DNA of 64,000 nucleotides, taken from contig NC_091674.1 in assembly GCF_042453785.1 (NCBI RefSeq), positions 28,965,501 through 29,029,500 of the forward strand, read 5' to 3'. The notes under the pieces are model-generated. The model did not search any database and was not told the origin of the DNA. It was given only the letters and a program-made list of their open reading frames with translations. The first letter of the stretch is position 1. Every line of letters starts with the position of its first letter. Origin of the DNA: Malus domestica. Taxonomy: Eukaryota; Streptophyta; Magnoliopsida; Rosales; Rosaceae. The translations under genes were made by a program, and so were the position numbers. Below are positions 11,276-21,524 of this stretch, piece after piece.

Positions 11276-11868
11276 AAGCCTCACGCCGCTGAAGTTGGAA
11301 TCGTCAGTTTGGTCCTCGGGCACCTTTGTAACTTGGACCCTCTGTAGATGATTTCTCATCTCTTAACATTCTAGCACTTCCTGTGACGGGGATTTGTTGG
11401 GTTTAAGCTTTTATGCTGCTGAAACTTTCGAGTTAAATTGGCCGATGATATAATCGTTCACAAATTGCACTGCATGTTCTACAAGGTTTTCGTTTTAATC
11501 GAAATTTGTACAAGTTTGTTAGATCCTGTTCGGAAGGAAAGAAGCACACGAGAAGTGTTTCTCCATAAAGTCGCTTAAAAAATCACTTTGATGTTATTGA
11601 AACCCCTTTTTGGTGCTCGAATTTCGTAGTGTTCCTGAAAAATACCTAGGAACGAACCTTTTTTTCTCCCAACACTTCCGTATAGGATGAAATCAATTAA
11701 CTGACAAATCAACATGAGTTAGGCTAGTTGGTCAAGGCAAAATCAATTAACCGACAAATCAACATGAGTTAAGTCAGTTGATCGAGGCAATGTGCTCTCC
11801 CATTTTTTACTCAAATTCGAATCTCCCTCTAGAAATTCGTTCAAGAAAACGTATGATCTTATAAAAAA
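11276..11868. other. 3' region of SPIRAL1-like gene and spacer
   Basis: It contains the presumed 3' untranslated region of the SPIRAL1-like gene, with no further coding sequence. At about 11688-11795 the phrase 'aaatcaattaaccgacaaatcaacatgagtta..agttgatcgaggcaa' occurs twice in tandem with a period of about 55 bases. Confidence 0.6.
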
Positions 11869-12115
11869 GGGTAAATTGTAGCAATGATCCATCAATTAAA
11901 AATCTATTACCATTGGTCTCTCAACTCATTAAAATCCATTACCAATGGTCCCTCAACTTTAATCCATTACAATTGGCTTTCCAGCATAACTCATTTTGAC
12001 AAATTCTGACGAAGTTGATGAAAATGACCATAGCTACACATTTTGATGGGTTGCAAGGCCAATGGTAATGGATTTTTAGTTGAGGGATCGTTGTTACAAC
12101 TTACTTTATAAAAAA
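11859..12115. mobile_element. MITE (copy 2) with 10-base target duplication
   Basis: The left end is gtaaattgtagcaatgatcc and the right end ggatcgttgttacaacttac, near-perfect inverted repeats of each other and of the element at 9400-9761. A perfect 10-base direct repeat, ttataaaaaa, flanks it at 11859-11868 and 12106-12115. A duplication of 9-10 bases points to a Mutator-like family (inference). It is about 235 bases long and codes for nothing. Confidence 0.8.
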
Positions 12116-12536
12116 TCAAAAACTAGTTTAAGAGATTGATAAACTTGCCCTAGCATCAAGATTCAAAGAACAGAATTCATGACCCGATAAAACCAGATAA
12201 AACTATCAATGTAACTAATTTCCATCTAACGAAGACTCTAAACCAAAACAAGAAAGGTAAAATTTAAGCTAAAAAGACCAAACTTCTTATGAGCAAAAGC
12301 AACCTCTCTTTTTTCCCCTTCAATTGGGAGGACCTAATCGAGAATTCGCCCGAGTTTTGATGAGCACTACAGACTAGAGTTTTAAACCTACGACTGTTAT
12401 TGGAGGTTTGCAGATAACAACGGTAGGAAAATTCTGTGTCTCCCGTCATAGGCATCTATGATCTCCTTCGCATGATGAATGTACAGATACCTGGTGGTTT
12501 TTCATTTCTTGTTATGTTCAGAAGTAATACTCAATT
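12116..12536. other. 3' flank of the kelch gene
   Basis: No open frame of interest. It probably includes the 3' untranslated region of the minus-strand kelch gene whose stop codon is at 12537-12539. Confidence 0.5.
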
Positions 12537-13333
12537 TCAAATGGATGTTGCGTCGTTCTGTCCTTCCGATGTTAGTTTCCTGTCGCCTGCCATCAGAACA
12601 GCAAGAGACGATTGATCAGATTTGTTTCTCAACACATTGTTTTGGCATAACTCGTTATAGTAAGCATAAGCATCTGCGTACAATGCTGATGAGCCCGTAG
12701 CAAGGCAAATAAGTAGAAAAATACTCGTTACATTCCTACCTTGGTTTAGCGATGAAGCAGCAGCGGAATTAGCAACGGCAGACAAACTTTCCTTTGTAAC
12801 TGCAGAGTTGAAATTTGGTGCATCAGCCGGCTTATGAGTCCTGTTGTCTCCCGCAACTTCAGAGGTCGAGTTTGGAGCATTATTGGTCTGATTTTTGCCC
12901 AGATTCAAAGGAACCTCTGACTGCTCGGGGTTTCCAGTAACCTGCAGAAGAGTCCAGGGTTTAGGTGCAACCCAATATATATTCCACAACAGATAACATT
13001 CAGTGTGCACAGGACAAACATAACAAATTTCTGCCCCTCTATCTGTTCAAGACAAGGGAAAGAAAAATCAGACCTTATGCAAGTGAGAAGCGGCCGAATA
13101 TGCTTGATGGTTTGAAATGGAACCTGCAGCAGCTTCTGTATGCTCATGTGATACGGGCGCCTTTCCATGAACATTATCCATCAGATCTCCTCTAGAAGTT
13201 TTTGACTTGCTGCTGTAATCACCATTTGAGATCAAACCACCAGCTTCACCGGCAGTCCGCTTCCTGATAAGGGATTCACACGATCAAAGTTGAATCAAAA
13301 TATTCAAATATATTAGTAATATATCTCAACAAA

Positions 13334-13364
<31 letters not shown>

Positions 13365-16300
13365 GACACCATATTCTTACCTGCTGGAATTAGGAATATC
13401 AATGTTAAACCCGGGCCGGTTTGGAAAAACTATACCACGAAGAAGCTTTCCATCAATAACAGTTTCAATTGCGTATCCATCAGCAAGTTTGTCAGTAACC
13501 TTTGCAACAAATGCCTTCTTCTCCGAAGAAAGCTGGGATTGATTCAAAGGGATATTCTGCCTGCCTGCAGTTATAGCACAAGATCATTCATGAATGACAT
13601 CAAAATCCCTCCTCAAGTACATATTCAACCAGTGATTTTTTTTTCGATTATATTATTTTTCATTTTCTTTGAATAGATAACAAATAAAAGTTGCAAGTAG
13701 GGAACGGAAGTTTCAGTTACCCAGTGAGTTGAATGCAAACAGTCATAGCAAGGCCAAAACACAAAATGCAAATGGAGGTACATAGACATCGCAGCAAGTT
13801 AAACATAAAGCAGTATAGGTACAACGCTTCCCTTCAAGGAAGTATCTAAAAAAAAGTCAAGATTGGCCATCAGAAGTCAAGATTGGCCATCAGAGACTGT
13901 TAATCATATTGACAAGAGTTTAAAACGAAGAACCAAACGGTAGTCCTGTCCATCAGCAAATAATTTGAGCAAATAGTTGTGCTGCATCATTCACTGCGTC
14001 ACAACTTGTGTTTGCAGAATCCAACAGCTGACTCTACCTCAGAACTTCGGTGCTTCACTCATAAAGAGATTGAATAGACAAGAAAACAAGGGACCTATGG
14101 CAAGCTCTCCGCCAAACATTTGAGGAAAAATAAGTCTAGGGCGAACACCACTTTGGCCATGGTTGGTAACAGTCAAACTAACACCATTAGATTGCAAGTA
14201 TAAATGTATATAACACTATAATAACCTAACTTCTCATTTCCCTGTCCATTGAGAAAGAACCCTTGTTCTCTTCTCGGCTAAGAACCTAGATCATAGAACA
14301 GTAGACACCGAACCCTTCTTTGGTCCTTTAAAATGGTTAAGGGTCCGTTTTGGGTGAGGAATTTGGTGGCTCCAAGGGATTGGCAAGGATGGGAGCAGGA
14401 CACGAATGTGTTTGTGCATGTTAGCCATTTGAAAAAACAATAAAAAATGAAGTCGTCTGAAAAAAAAAAAAGAGAAGAAGATAAATATATAAAAACAAAA
14501 ACAAACATGATTCATTCTAATTTATTACATAACACGAAAACCACAGCAACTATTAGAATTGTACGAGTGGAGATCTAATTATCTGATTTTTCTCAGAAAC
14601 CAAACAACAGCCACCAGGCTTGGAAATCCCAAATTCATCGAATTGGAGATTAGGCTCAGCTTAGTCGACAACGAATCAGATCTGAGCTTATGCTTCTGAG
14701 AAGTGGAAGCGCGGCCATCAGACCAGATGGCCTTGACCAAACCATTTCATCCAAACCAAGAGAGGGAGGGAGAGAGAGAGAGAGAGAGAGGGAGAAAGAG
14801 AGATACAGATGGGATGGAATGGGAATTGCACACGTGCAAGATTCGGCTCCAGCTTCGGCTTCAGATCTGGATACTGCTCCGGCTCCAACTTTGGCTTCAG
14901 CTCCGGATGCTGCTCCGGCTCTAGCTTCGGCTTCATCTCTGGATACTGCTCCTGCTCCAGCTTCAGCTTCAGCCCCGGATACTGCTCCTGCTCCAGCTTC
15001 GGCTTCAGCTCCAGATCCAGCTCCGGCTTTGGCTTCAGCCTTGGATTTTTTGTGCGCGTCGTCATCTGCTCAAGAGCTCGGTCTAGAGAGAGAGAGAGAG
15101 AGACAGACAGAGAGAGAGACAGAGAGAGGCGACGACGCAATCTCACCTATTTATGGTTGAGATTAGGGTTAATCCATTGAGTTAATTCCCGGTTTGAAGC
15201 CCACACTTTGGCCCCGGGTTTTTCAAGATCTTTTAAAATTTACCCAAACAGCGTATTCAGGAATCCGGATTTTCCCAATGTCATCCCCTTGTCAAAAATC
15301 CCCTTCTAAACCCTCACCCAAATGCACCCTAAACGACTAAACGTTTAGCTGGTTCAGTGCAACAGCGCAGCAACCTTATCCAACAGCTGCCAAGCGCAAC
15401 TTTCATTTGCATGATAAATTTAATGAAACCAGTCATTGTGATAAACTTAACATATACACACACGTATGCTAATGAAACCAAAACACATAAAACTGATAGC
15501 ACTCGTGAAATCTGTTTTCATGGAGTAAGAAACTCGAAAGTGACACAAAGAAAAAAGAAAAGAGAGAACTTCCTAGGGTCAGACAGCTTTCCCTGCCTCT
15601 AAATAACTTCGGAGTATGCAAATTCGGCAAAAATAAGAAAACAATAGGGCACATTTCAGACATCTCATTCTGATTCCTACAGGAAATATGTACATTTGAT
15701 GCATAATAAATAAATGAGTTAATGAAAACAGGACACTTTATCTTAGTAAGTATCACTTACATGGTTGGGCATAAAATGAAACTGGCATGGGTTGGCTCGT
15801 ATCAGCACTAGTTCCAACCAGAACAAGGGCTCTGTCATGAACAGAGGCGAGATTTTGCTCTTGGCACTTTAGCTTCAATTTCTTCCTCAGCGATAATTTC
15901 TCTAGCTTACTTTCATTCTCCCTGGCAAGCCCTAAAATTAGAGATTATATCAGGCCAGTAAGACTCCATACACATAAAATTTTACACTAATAAGATAACA
16001 TAGATAATTCGGCGAGGGGGAATGAAAAGATGATACTTAACCTGTGTGTAGGTAAAACATGTCGTCCAGTGCCTCAAGACCTTTACTGCAACCACCAATA
16101 AATACAAGAACACCTCCCTTGACAGGATCCAAACAGTCCCCAGCAACAGAAAATCTAGCAGACGGTCCATCACCAGCAGTTAGCACCTTGGTCCATACAC
16201 CAGTGTCTGCACCACAGTTAAGATAGAGTGGGTATCTAAGGATACAATTTCGCAAAAATTAGGGCAAGGGAAAGAGTGTAAAGTACATGTGACCGAAGGT

Positions 16301-18971
16301 GGATAGACAGGAAGGTTCAGAAGCTTCAAACAATCCATAAAAGTAAGTAGCCAAAGGTGAATGTTTTAGAGAATTTCTTGAAACTTACCAACATCAAGCA
16401 TGTAGAGGTCATTGTATAGATTTTGGGCGTCTGTGAATCCCCCAAAAACAAATAAGTTATTCCCAAAAGCAACAGTACAATGACCCCCTCGGGGTGGCAT
16501 AAACTGGCCAGTAGTTTTCAGCTCCCTCCAAATTAGAGTATCTAATGAAGTACCATAATACAAGAATTACAGAAGGTACATGTCATATACAATATCCAAG
16601 AGCTAGGTACTAGTAGTATCTAAATTACGTAAAACGTTAAATAAACTTGCAATTGGGTAAAAAATTTCAGAAAATAATGGTACCTACCTGTATCAAGTAT
16701 ATGGACATCAGACAAATAGTAATCGTGCCCATCTTCACCACCAATCACAATTAGTTTGTTCTTCCAAGATGAACAAGTATGGCTATCACGCCGAGATGGT
16801 GGGTTGCCTGATGTCATAGCACGTTTCCATACAAACGTCTCTACAAGATAGGATGAGAAAAGGGATTAAACTTGTCTTCCGTGCTATATGTATCGATCAG
16901 TAACATAGTTAAGTCGAATGTTCAGGTTCTAGATAAATGTAGATCATGAAGGCAATTAAAAACTGAATGCGATGTCCTACACCTAGAACACTCCCTCTCT
17001 TCTTCCTCCCCTAGGTTGTAAAAAGAACAAGGTGACAGAGATGACCCTGTGCAATCCTACAAACTCACAGCACAACAAGAGCAAGAGGACAGAGACAAAA
17101 TTCTTATATGACTTTACTGAACACCACACCACCAACTTCATGACGTAAGAAGGTCCACACCAAAAGACAGATATATCAACAACAAAGCCTTTTCCCACTA
17201 AGTGGGGTCGGCTATAAAAGACAGATATATCAAATAAGTAAATTCATAAGATCAATGCGAGTGGTACCATGCAAATGCAGAATCATTATTTTTAACAACA
17301 AAAATGTTAGCAAGAGGCACATAATATTTATAGACTTTACTGAAGAGCATGCCAACAACTTCATTCCCAAAGAAGTCCCACATGCTATCCAAAAACCTAG
17401 GCTAAAGTGAGATATATCAAGTAAATTCATTGTGATGTAAATGCACAATTACTATCAGAAAAAAGTGTGATGAAAGTAAATCAAACCAATCCTCACCCAA
17501 GTGATTAATGAACAAACCTTACAAGGAAACCTACCTGTATTCAAAATGTAAAGATCATTGAAATACACTTCATTGTCGTTACTAGCAGATTTTCCACAGC
17601 CACCAAATATAAATAGCCGTTTCCCAACAAGGGCAGCACTATGACCCTCCCGTGCCTCTGGTGCTTCACCTCTTAAACTTGGAGATATCCATGTATGTAA
17701 AGCTACACGAGCATTAAGAACATAAGTGGGAAGTGGTACGCACAGTTCAGAAATCAATAATAAGGAATTTGATGAGCCTTAAAAGGTGGTGGTGTCAATA
17801 AATGTTGAGAATTGAGTATATCTGGTCACGTAGTTCCAAACCAAGCCCTAAATGGTAACAGTGTAGTAAATGTTGAAAATTGAGTAAATCTGGTTTCAAC
17901 TCTTCGATATACCAATCCAAAGTGGATAGGAAAATAAGTTAATTGCCACCCCGGACTTAGAATCACTGATTTAATTATTTATTCCGAAAAGGAATCATCT
18001 GATTGAATTACTTGACCCAAAATAACGTATAGAAGCATGAGCATGCTACGTAGTCAAGAAAAGATATCAAAGCTAGGGAAATAGCAAAAATATAAGAGAG
18101 AAAGCCACTCACAGGTGTCTAATATATGCAAATCCCTGAGAGGATTCATCCCATCCGTACCCCCAAAGACGAAGAGATTATCACCAACAGTGGTGCAGCT
18201 GTGGCTGTCCCTTGGAGTTGGCGGGGTGCCTTTAATCGCTGGCTGGCTCCATGAATGCGTAGCTGCAGTCAGCAGAGTAAGAGTATTAACAATAACAATC
18301 TCTATATAAAATGCAACAACACATAGGAAAATGCAGAGTGCTAGTTGTTAACACCAACATGAAAATTTGAAACCAAAGTTAAAGAAATTATGTAGCACTA
18401 TTCGAAATTTTTAACCAATAAAACCCCTAAAAATCAAAATTCAGCAGAATAATCCCATGAAGCATTTACTCAATAATTCTGGCAGAAAATTAACCCATCG
18501 CAGCATTTGATTCCAATTTTCTAAAGAAGATTATTCCTACCAAAATTACCAAATTAAACCCAACAAAAACCCTAATTACAAGCCAACTAAACACCCCTTA
18601 AACATTAATTAACGTGGTTAACTACATAAAGATTCAAGCTTTTTTCCCAGAAAAATCACAAGTAACCAAATTTACACAAACCCACATGCAAAAAACGATA
18701 AAGGTACAAATTAAACGAATAATCTGGGTAAATTTTTAGCATTTGGGGAAGACCCACCAGTGTCAAAGACGTGAACTTCGTTGGTCTGACAGTTATCTCT
18801 GCCATAGCCACCGAATACATACAGCATCCGCCCTTCCTTGATTGCATTGCATGTATGGCCCCACCGCTTCCCGGGCCCAGACACCTCGCCCACTGCCACT
18901 CCTCCTCCTTCTTGTTCTTGTTGTTGCAGGTGAGCTTGTTTGGGCTGCAGCTGCACCCTTTCCCACTTCAT
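12537..18971 (-). CDS. Kelch-repeat protein (At1g18610/At1g74150 type)
   Basis: Eleven exons on the minus strand: 18971-18758, 18262-18113, 17702-17535, 16840-16688, 16541-16389, 16206-16042, 15931-15761, 13564-13381, 13263-13074, 12941-12740 and 12586-12537. All phases join, giving 599 residues. Exons 1-6 each carry about one kelch blade with the diagnostic Gly-Gly and spaced Tyr/Trp (LYVFGGYG, LFVFGGTDG, LFIFGGCG, LIVIGGEDG, LFVFGGFTD, LVFIGG-type). Together they form one beta-propeller. After it come a Lys/Gln-rich stretch, a basic cluster (RKRTAGE) that could be a nuclear signal, and a low-complexity Ser/Asn tail. Kelch propellers bind protein partners; no enzyme domain is visible and the partner is unknown. 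Intron 7 is swollen by a transposon with a minisatellite. In Arabidopsis this family also sits beside a rhomboid gene, as it does here. Confidence 0.92.
13330..13362. repeat. (CA)n microsatellite
   Basis: A run of about 15 CA units in an intron of the kelch gene (between exons 8 and 9). It is a likely polymorphic marker but has no evident function. Confidence 0.9.
14339..15331. mobile_element. ~1 kb inverted-repeat transposon in kelch intron
   Basis: The left end reads aagggtccgttttgggtgagg. The right end, about 15312-15331, is the inverse of agggtgcatttgggtgagg. These inverted ends enclose GA-rich microsatellites (about 14764-14795 and 15087-15128) and a minisatellite. The ends resemble those of hAT-type non-autonomous elements common in plants (inference). 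No transposase frame is recognisable and no clean target duplication was found. It accounts for about half of kelch intron 7. Confidence 0.6.
14844..15046. repeat. 36-base minisatellite, open in several frames
   Basis: Five to six imperfect units of 36 bases (ggatactgctcc, then ggctccagcttc, then ggcttcagctcc type). On the plus strand one frame reads units like DTAPAPASASAP inside an open frame from 14690 to 15160. A second plus frame gives Gly/Ser/Cys-rich units, and the minus strand gives Glu/Leu/Lys/Pro units. Openness in several frames follows from the codon composition of the unit and is not evidence of a gene. It lies antisense to the kelch gene. Confidence 0.85.
17162..17233 (-). mobile_element. 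37-base LINE-tail insertion with 18-base target duplication
   Basis: In kelch intron 3, 'aaaagacagatatatcaa' occurs at 17162-17179 and again at 17216-17233. Between them is only the extreme 3' end of the LINE family at 7575: caacaacaaagcc, ttttcccactaa, gtggggtcggctat. This looks like a target-primed reverse transcription event that stopped after about 37 bases. The duplication is perfect, so the event is probably recent. Confidence 0.88.
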
Positions 18972-19552
18972 TGTGTTTTCTGGGTAAACAATTGGGTAGA
19001 GACGCCCAGTTGGGTTAGAAAAATGGGGAAGCAGTGAAATATGCTGAATTACACAGAATAATTTTATTTTATTTTATTTTTTTATAATTAGGATTTTTGT
19101 GTTCTGAGATTGAGCTGATTTTATTTTTTCTAGTTAATGCAAATAAGGACATTGAAATTGAATAAATAAAATTAAGAGATAGGAAATATTTTTTTGGGAA
19201 ATGAGAGAAAATGCGTTTAAGTAGGTGTATTTGAAGCCACGTATTAACGTTTAGTTAGTATTTTTATTCAATTGTAAGTGTAAGATCTTAAATTTGATAT
19301 TCGTTAAAAGTGAATTTGAACTATATTATTACTAATACATTGTGAGACTACTTCCCTTTTAGTGTAAAAAATATCGATTGTTAAAAAAAAAAAATAGGTG
19401 CATGTGGAGAAGTGATTTTTACATACATTTTCTAGGAAATTGATTTATTTAAAAAATGTGTTTAGGTGATTAAGAAATTAAAATAAGTGTGTAGAAACTG
19501 TTTTTTATTTAAAATTGAAAAAATAAATTATAAGTACTACACTAAGGCTTCG

Positions 19553-19772
19553 TTTGGATGTATTTTCAAAATGATTGAAAAAACGCTTTTAAAAAAAATG
19601 TTTTTGGGTTTCAAAAGCACTTGAAGTGCTTTCTACAAGAAGCACCGGTTATGTGCTTCTTTAAGTGCTTTTCCAGGATTTGCTTACATTTTATTAAGAA
19701 TTGGTTTCAAAAATATTTTCACCAAAAGCGTTTTCAATCCTTTTAAAAGCACATCTAAACAAGCTCTAAAAC
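19553..19772. mobile_element. MITE with 'gcttcgtttggatg' ends
   Basis: The left end 'aaggcttcgtttggatgtattttcaaa' is mirrored on the right by 'gcacatctaaacaagctct'. The interior carries 'aaagcacttgaagtgcttt' and 'caaaaatattttcaccaaaagcg'. Related elements lie at 28152-28325 and 49757-49967. It is non-coding, probably a hAT-type MITE (inference from the end sequence). Confidence 0.65.
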
Positions 19773-19914
19773 ATTAACAAAATTTGCTTTCTTATATCAT
19801 AAAAAAAGAAAGTTTGTAATTTGCTTTCAAATTTATAAAAATAACTTTTTGTTATCTTTTACATAAATTACAACGTGATTTAATCAACAAAAGAATAATT
19901 ACCTCTAAATTAGA

Positions 19915-20305
19915 CCTGTAAACGGGTCGAGTTTATTGGGTTTGAGTCAGGTTCAACCTGACCCGTTAAGTTAACGGGTCATCCGAACCCAACTCCTTAA
20001 GCTAATGGGTCACTCGAACCCGATCTGTTAAGCTAACGAGTCACCCGTTAACAACTATTATTATTATTTTTTTGCATAGAGTTTATATTTTGTTGTTAAG
20101 ACTTTACTGAAATTATTAAAACATCCTCAGCTAACAGATGTTAACAGGTGCTAACGGGTCTAACATTTTGATCCAAAGTAACCCGTTATTTAACCGGTTG
20201 TTAACGGGTTCACCCGTTAACGATCCGACCCGTTAAGCATCCATCCAAATACTAATATTAACGGGTCAGATTGAATTAACGGGTCAGGTCCAAAATGCCA
20301 GGACT
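19915..20305. repeat. Repeat rich in 'acccgttaacgggt'
   Basis: The words 'aacgggtc' and its complement 'gacccgtt' recur more than ten times in both orientations, so the stretch can fold on itself. Ends near 'gtaaacgggtcgag' (19919) and 'taacgggtcaggtcc' (20277) suggest a non-autonomous element. No coding capacity. Confidence 0.65.
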
Positions 20306-20489
20306 ACTCTAAATGGATACAAATTACTTTATTCATGAATAAAATTTAGTTATATGATGACACGTTACATGTCCTCACTGCGATTGTGTTTGTTACATTT
20401 GGACTTGAACTTCAGCATCATCGTTAGAATGTTACATCAATTACGAGGAAAACTAATAAAAATAATTAAAAATTTTAAGTTTTAACGAT

Positions 20490-21045
20490 AACGACAAAAT
20501 AAAAAGTAAAATGAATAGTATCAGGATTGATTTTTTAGTGTAAAAATATAATTTTTCGTTAAAATGAACAGTATCATGAACTTTTTGTTAAAATCCCTTA
20601 AATTATGATGTCTTTTCATAAAAATATATAGTACACAACAAACCTTTGAGTGCAAGAAACTCAATTCATATATAAAAATCTGTAGCCTTTTCGCGGTCTA
20701 ACACGGATATAAATAGTGTGTTTTTAACTTAGTGCGCTCATGCTAATACACGTCCAAACATCTTTTTCCTATCGTGAATATTTTGTTATATTTATTGCCA
20801 TTGAAATTGTGATTCGATTTCTTTGGCAATAGGGTATTGTATTCTGAATTATATAATTTATTGGAAGGGAGACTCGAACTCGAATACAAACGAACAAGTC
20901 CCTTTTTTTTTTCTGGAATTTTAACGTTTTGGTACTGTTCAGTTTTAACGAAAAATCATATTTTTACATTTCCTAGTACCATTCACTATACCTTTATTTG
21001 TCATTTTTCATTAAAACTAAAAAACTTTTGAACTTTTCATTAGTT
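20490..21045. repeat. Dispersed repeat fragments ('ttaacgaaaa..ttcactt' family)
   Basis: Stretches at about 20490-20600 and 20930-21045 share phrases such as 'tttttaca', 'cctttatttgtcatttttcattaaaa' and 'cttttcattagttttt'. The same phrases recur near 1564-1622 and 23870-24015. The family spans perhaps 150 bases and has no coding potential. Whether it is a MITE or a SINE cannot be told from these copies. Confidence 0.6.
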
Positions 21046-21524
21046 TTTTTTTTTTTTTTTAAAGTTGTTATACAAATTTTAAGATACTAAAATTTGGAAT
21101 GTAGGGTTTAATTAAACTGTTGATAATTTTATCCGAGTGCGAAATAATGAGAGGATACAAGATAAATAACTTAAGAACTTGTTGTTTTGTATCTTTATTT
21201 ATATATCAATACCAATCAATAAAAAATAAGGGAGTTTTTTTTATAAAATAAATTAAATTAGGTAGTTTAAAATCGCTTTTTAAATGAAAAATTAAATTAG
21301 GTAAATAATATCGTTTGTTAAAAAAAAAAAAACACATTTTCCACAAGAAAGACCCTAAAATATGATGGGAGAAGTAGTAAGGTTCAGGAAATAATGTGAA
21401 GTCTGTCTCAATGGATGATTAGGTAAATTTTAAACCATTCACTACACGTTGGGCTACCTTAAGTTTCCCAGCCAGAACATCTACAACTCGTTGTCCAACT
21501 AATGCGCAGAGCCGTCAACAAAAC

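Larger units (their letters stand above)
18972..21524. other. Intergenic spacer between kelch and rhomboid genes
   Basis: Leader and promoter of the minus-strand kelch gene should lie at 18972-19300. The rest is AT-rich and filled with repeat remnants listed separately (19553-19772, 19915-20305, 20490-21045). Poly-A and poly-T runs occur near 19384, 21040 and 21320. No coding exon or RNA gene was recognised. Confidence 0.6.

Noticed and set aside
13330-13362. CRISPR-like or other regular array
   Set aside because: It is a simple CA microsatellite. No spaced repeats of CRISPR type occur anywhere in the window, as expected for a plant.
14690-15160. Plus-strand Ala/Pro-repeat protein of 156 codons
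   Set aside because: It comes from a 36-base minisatellite and GA microsatellites in a transposon within an intron. Several frames are open at once, so openness is not evidence of a gene.
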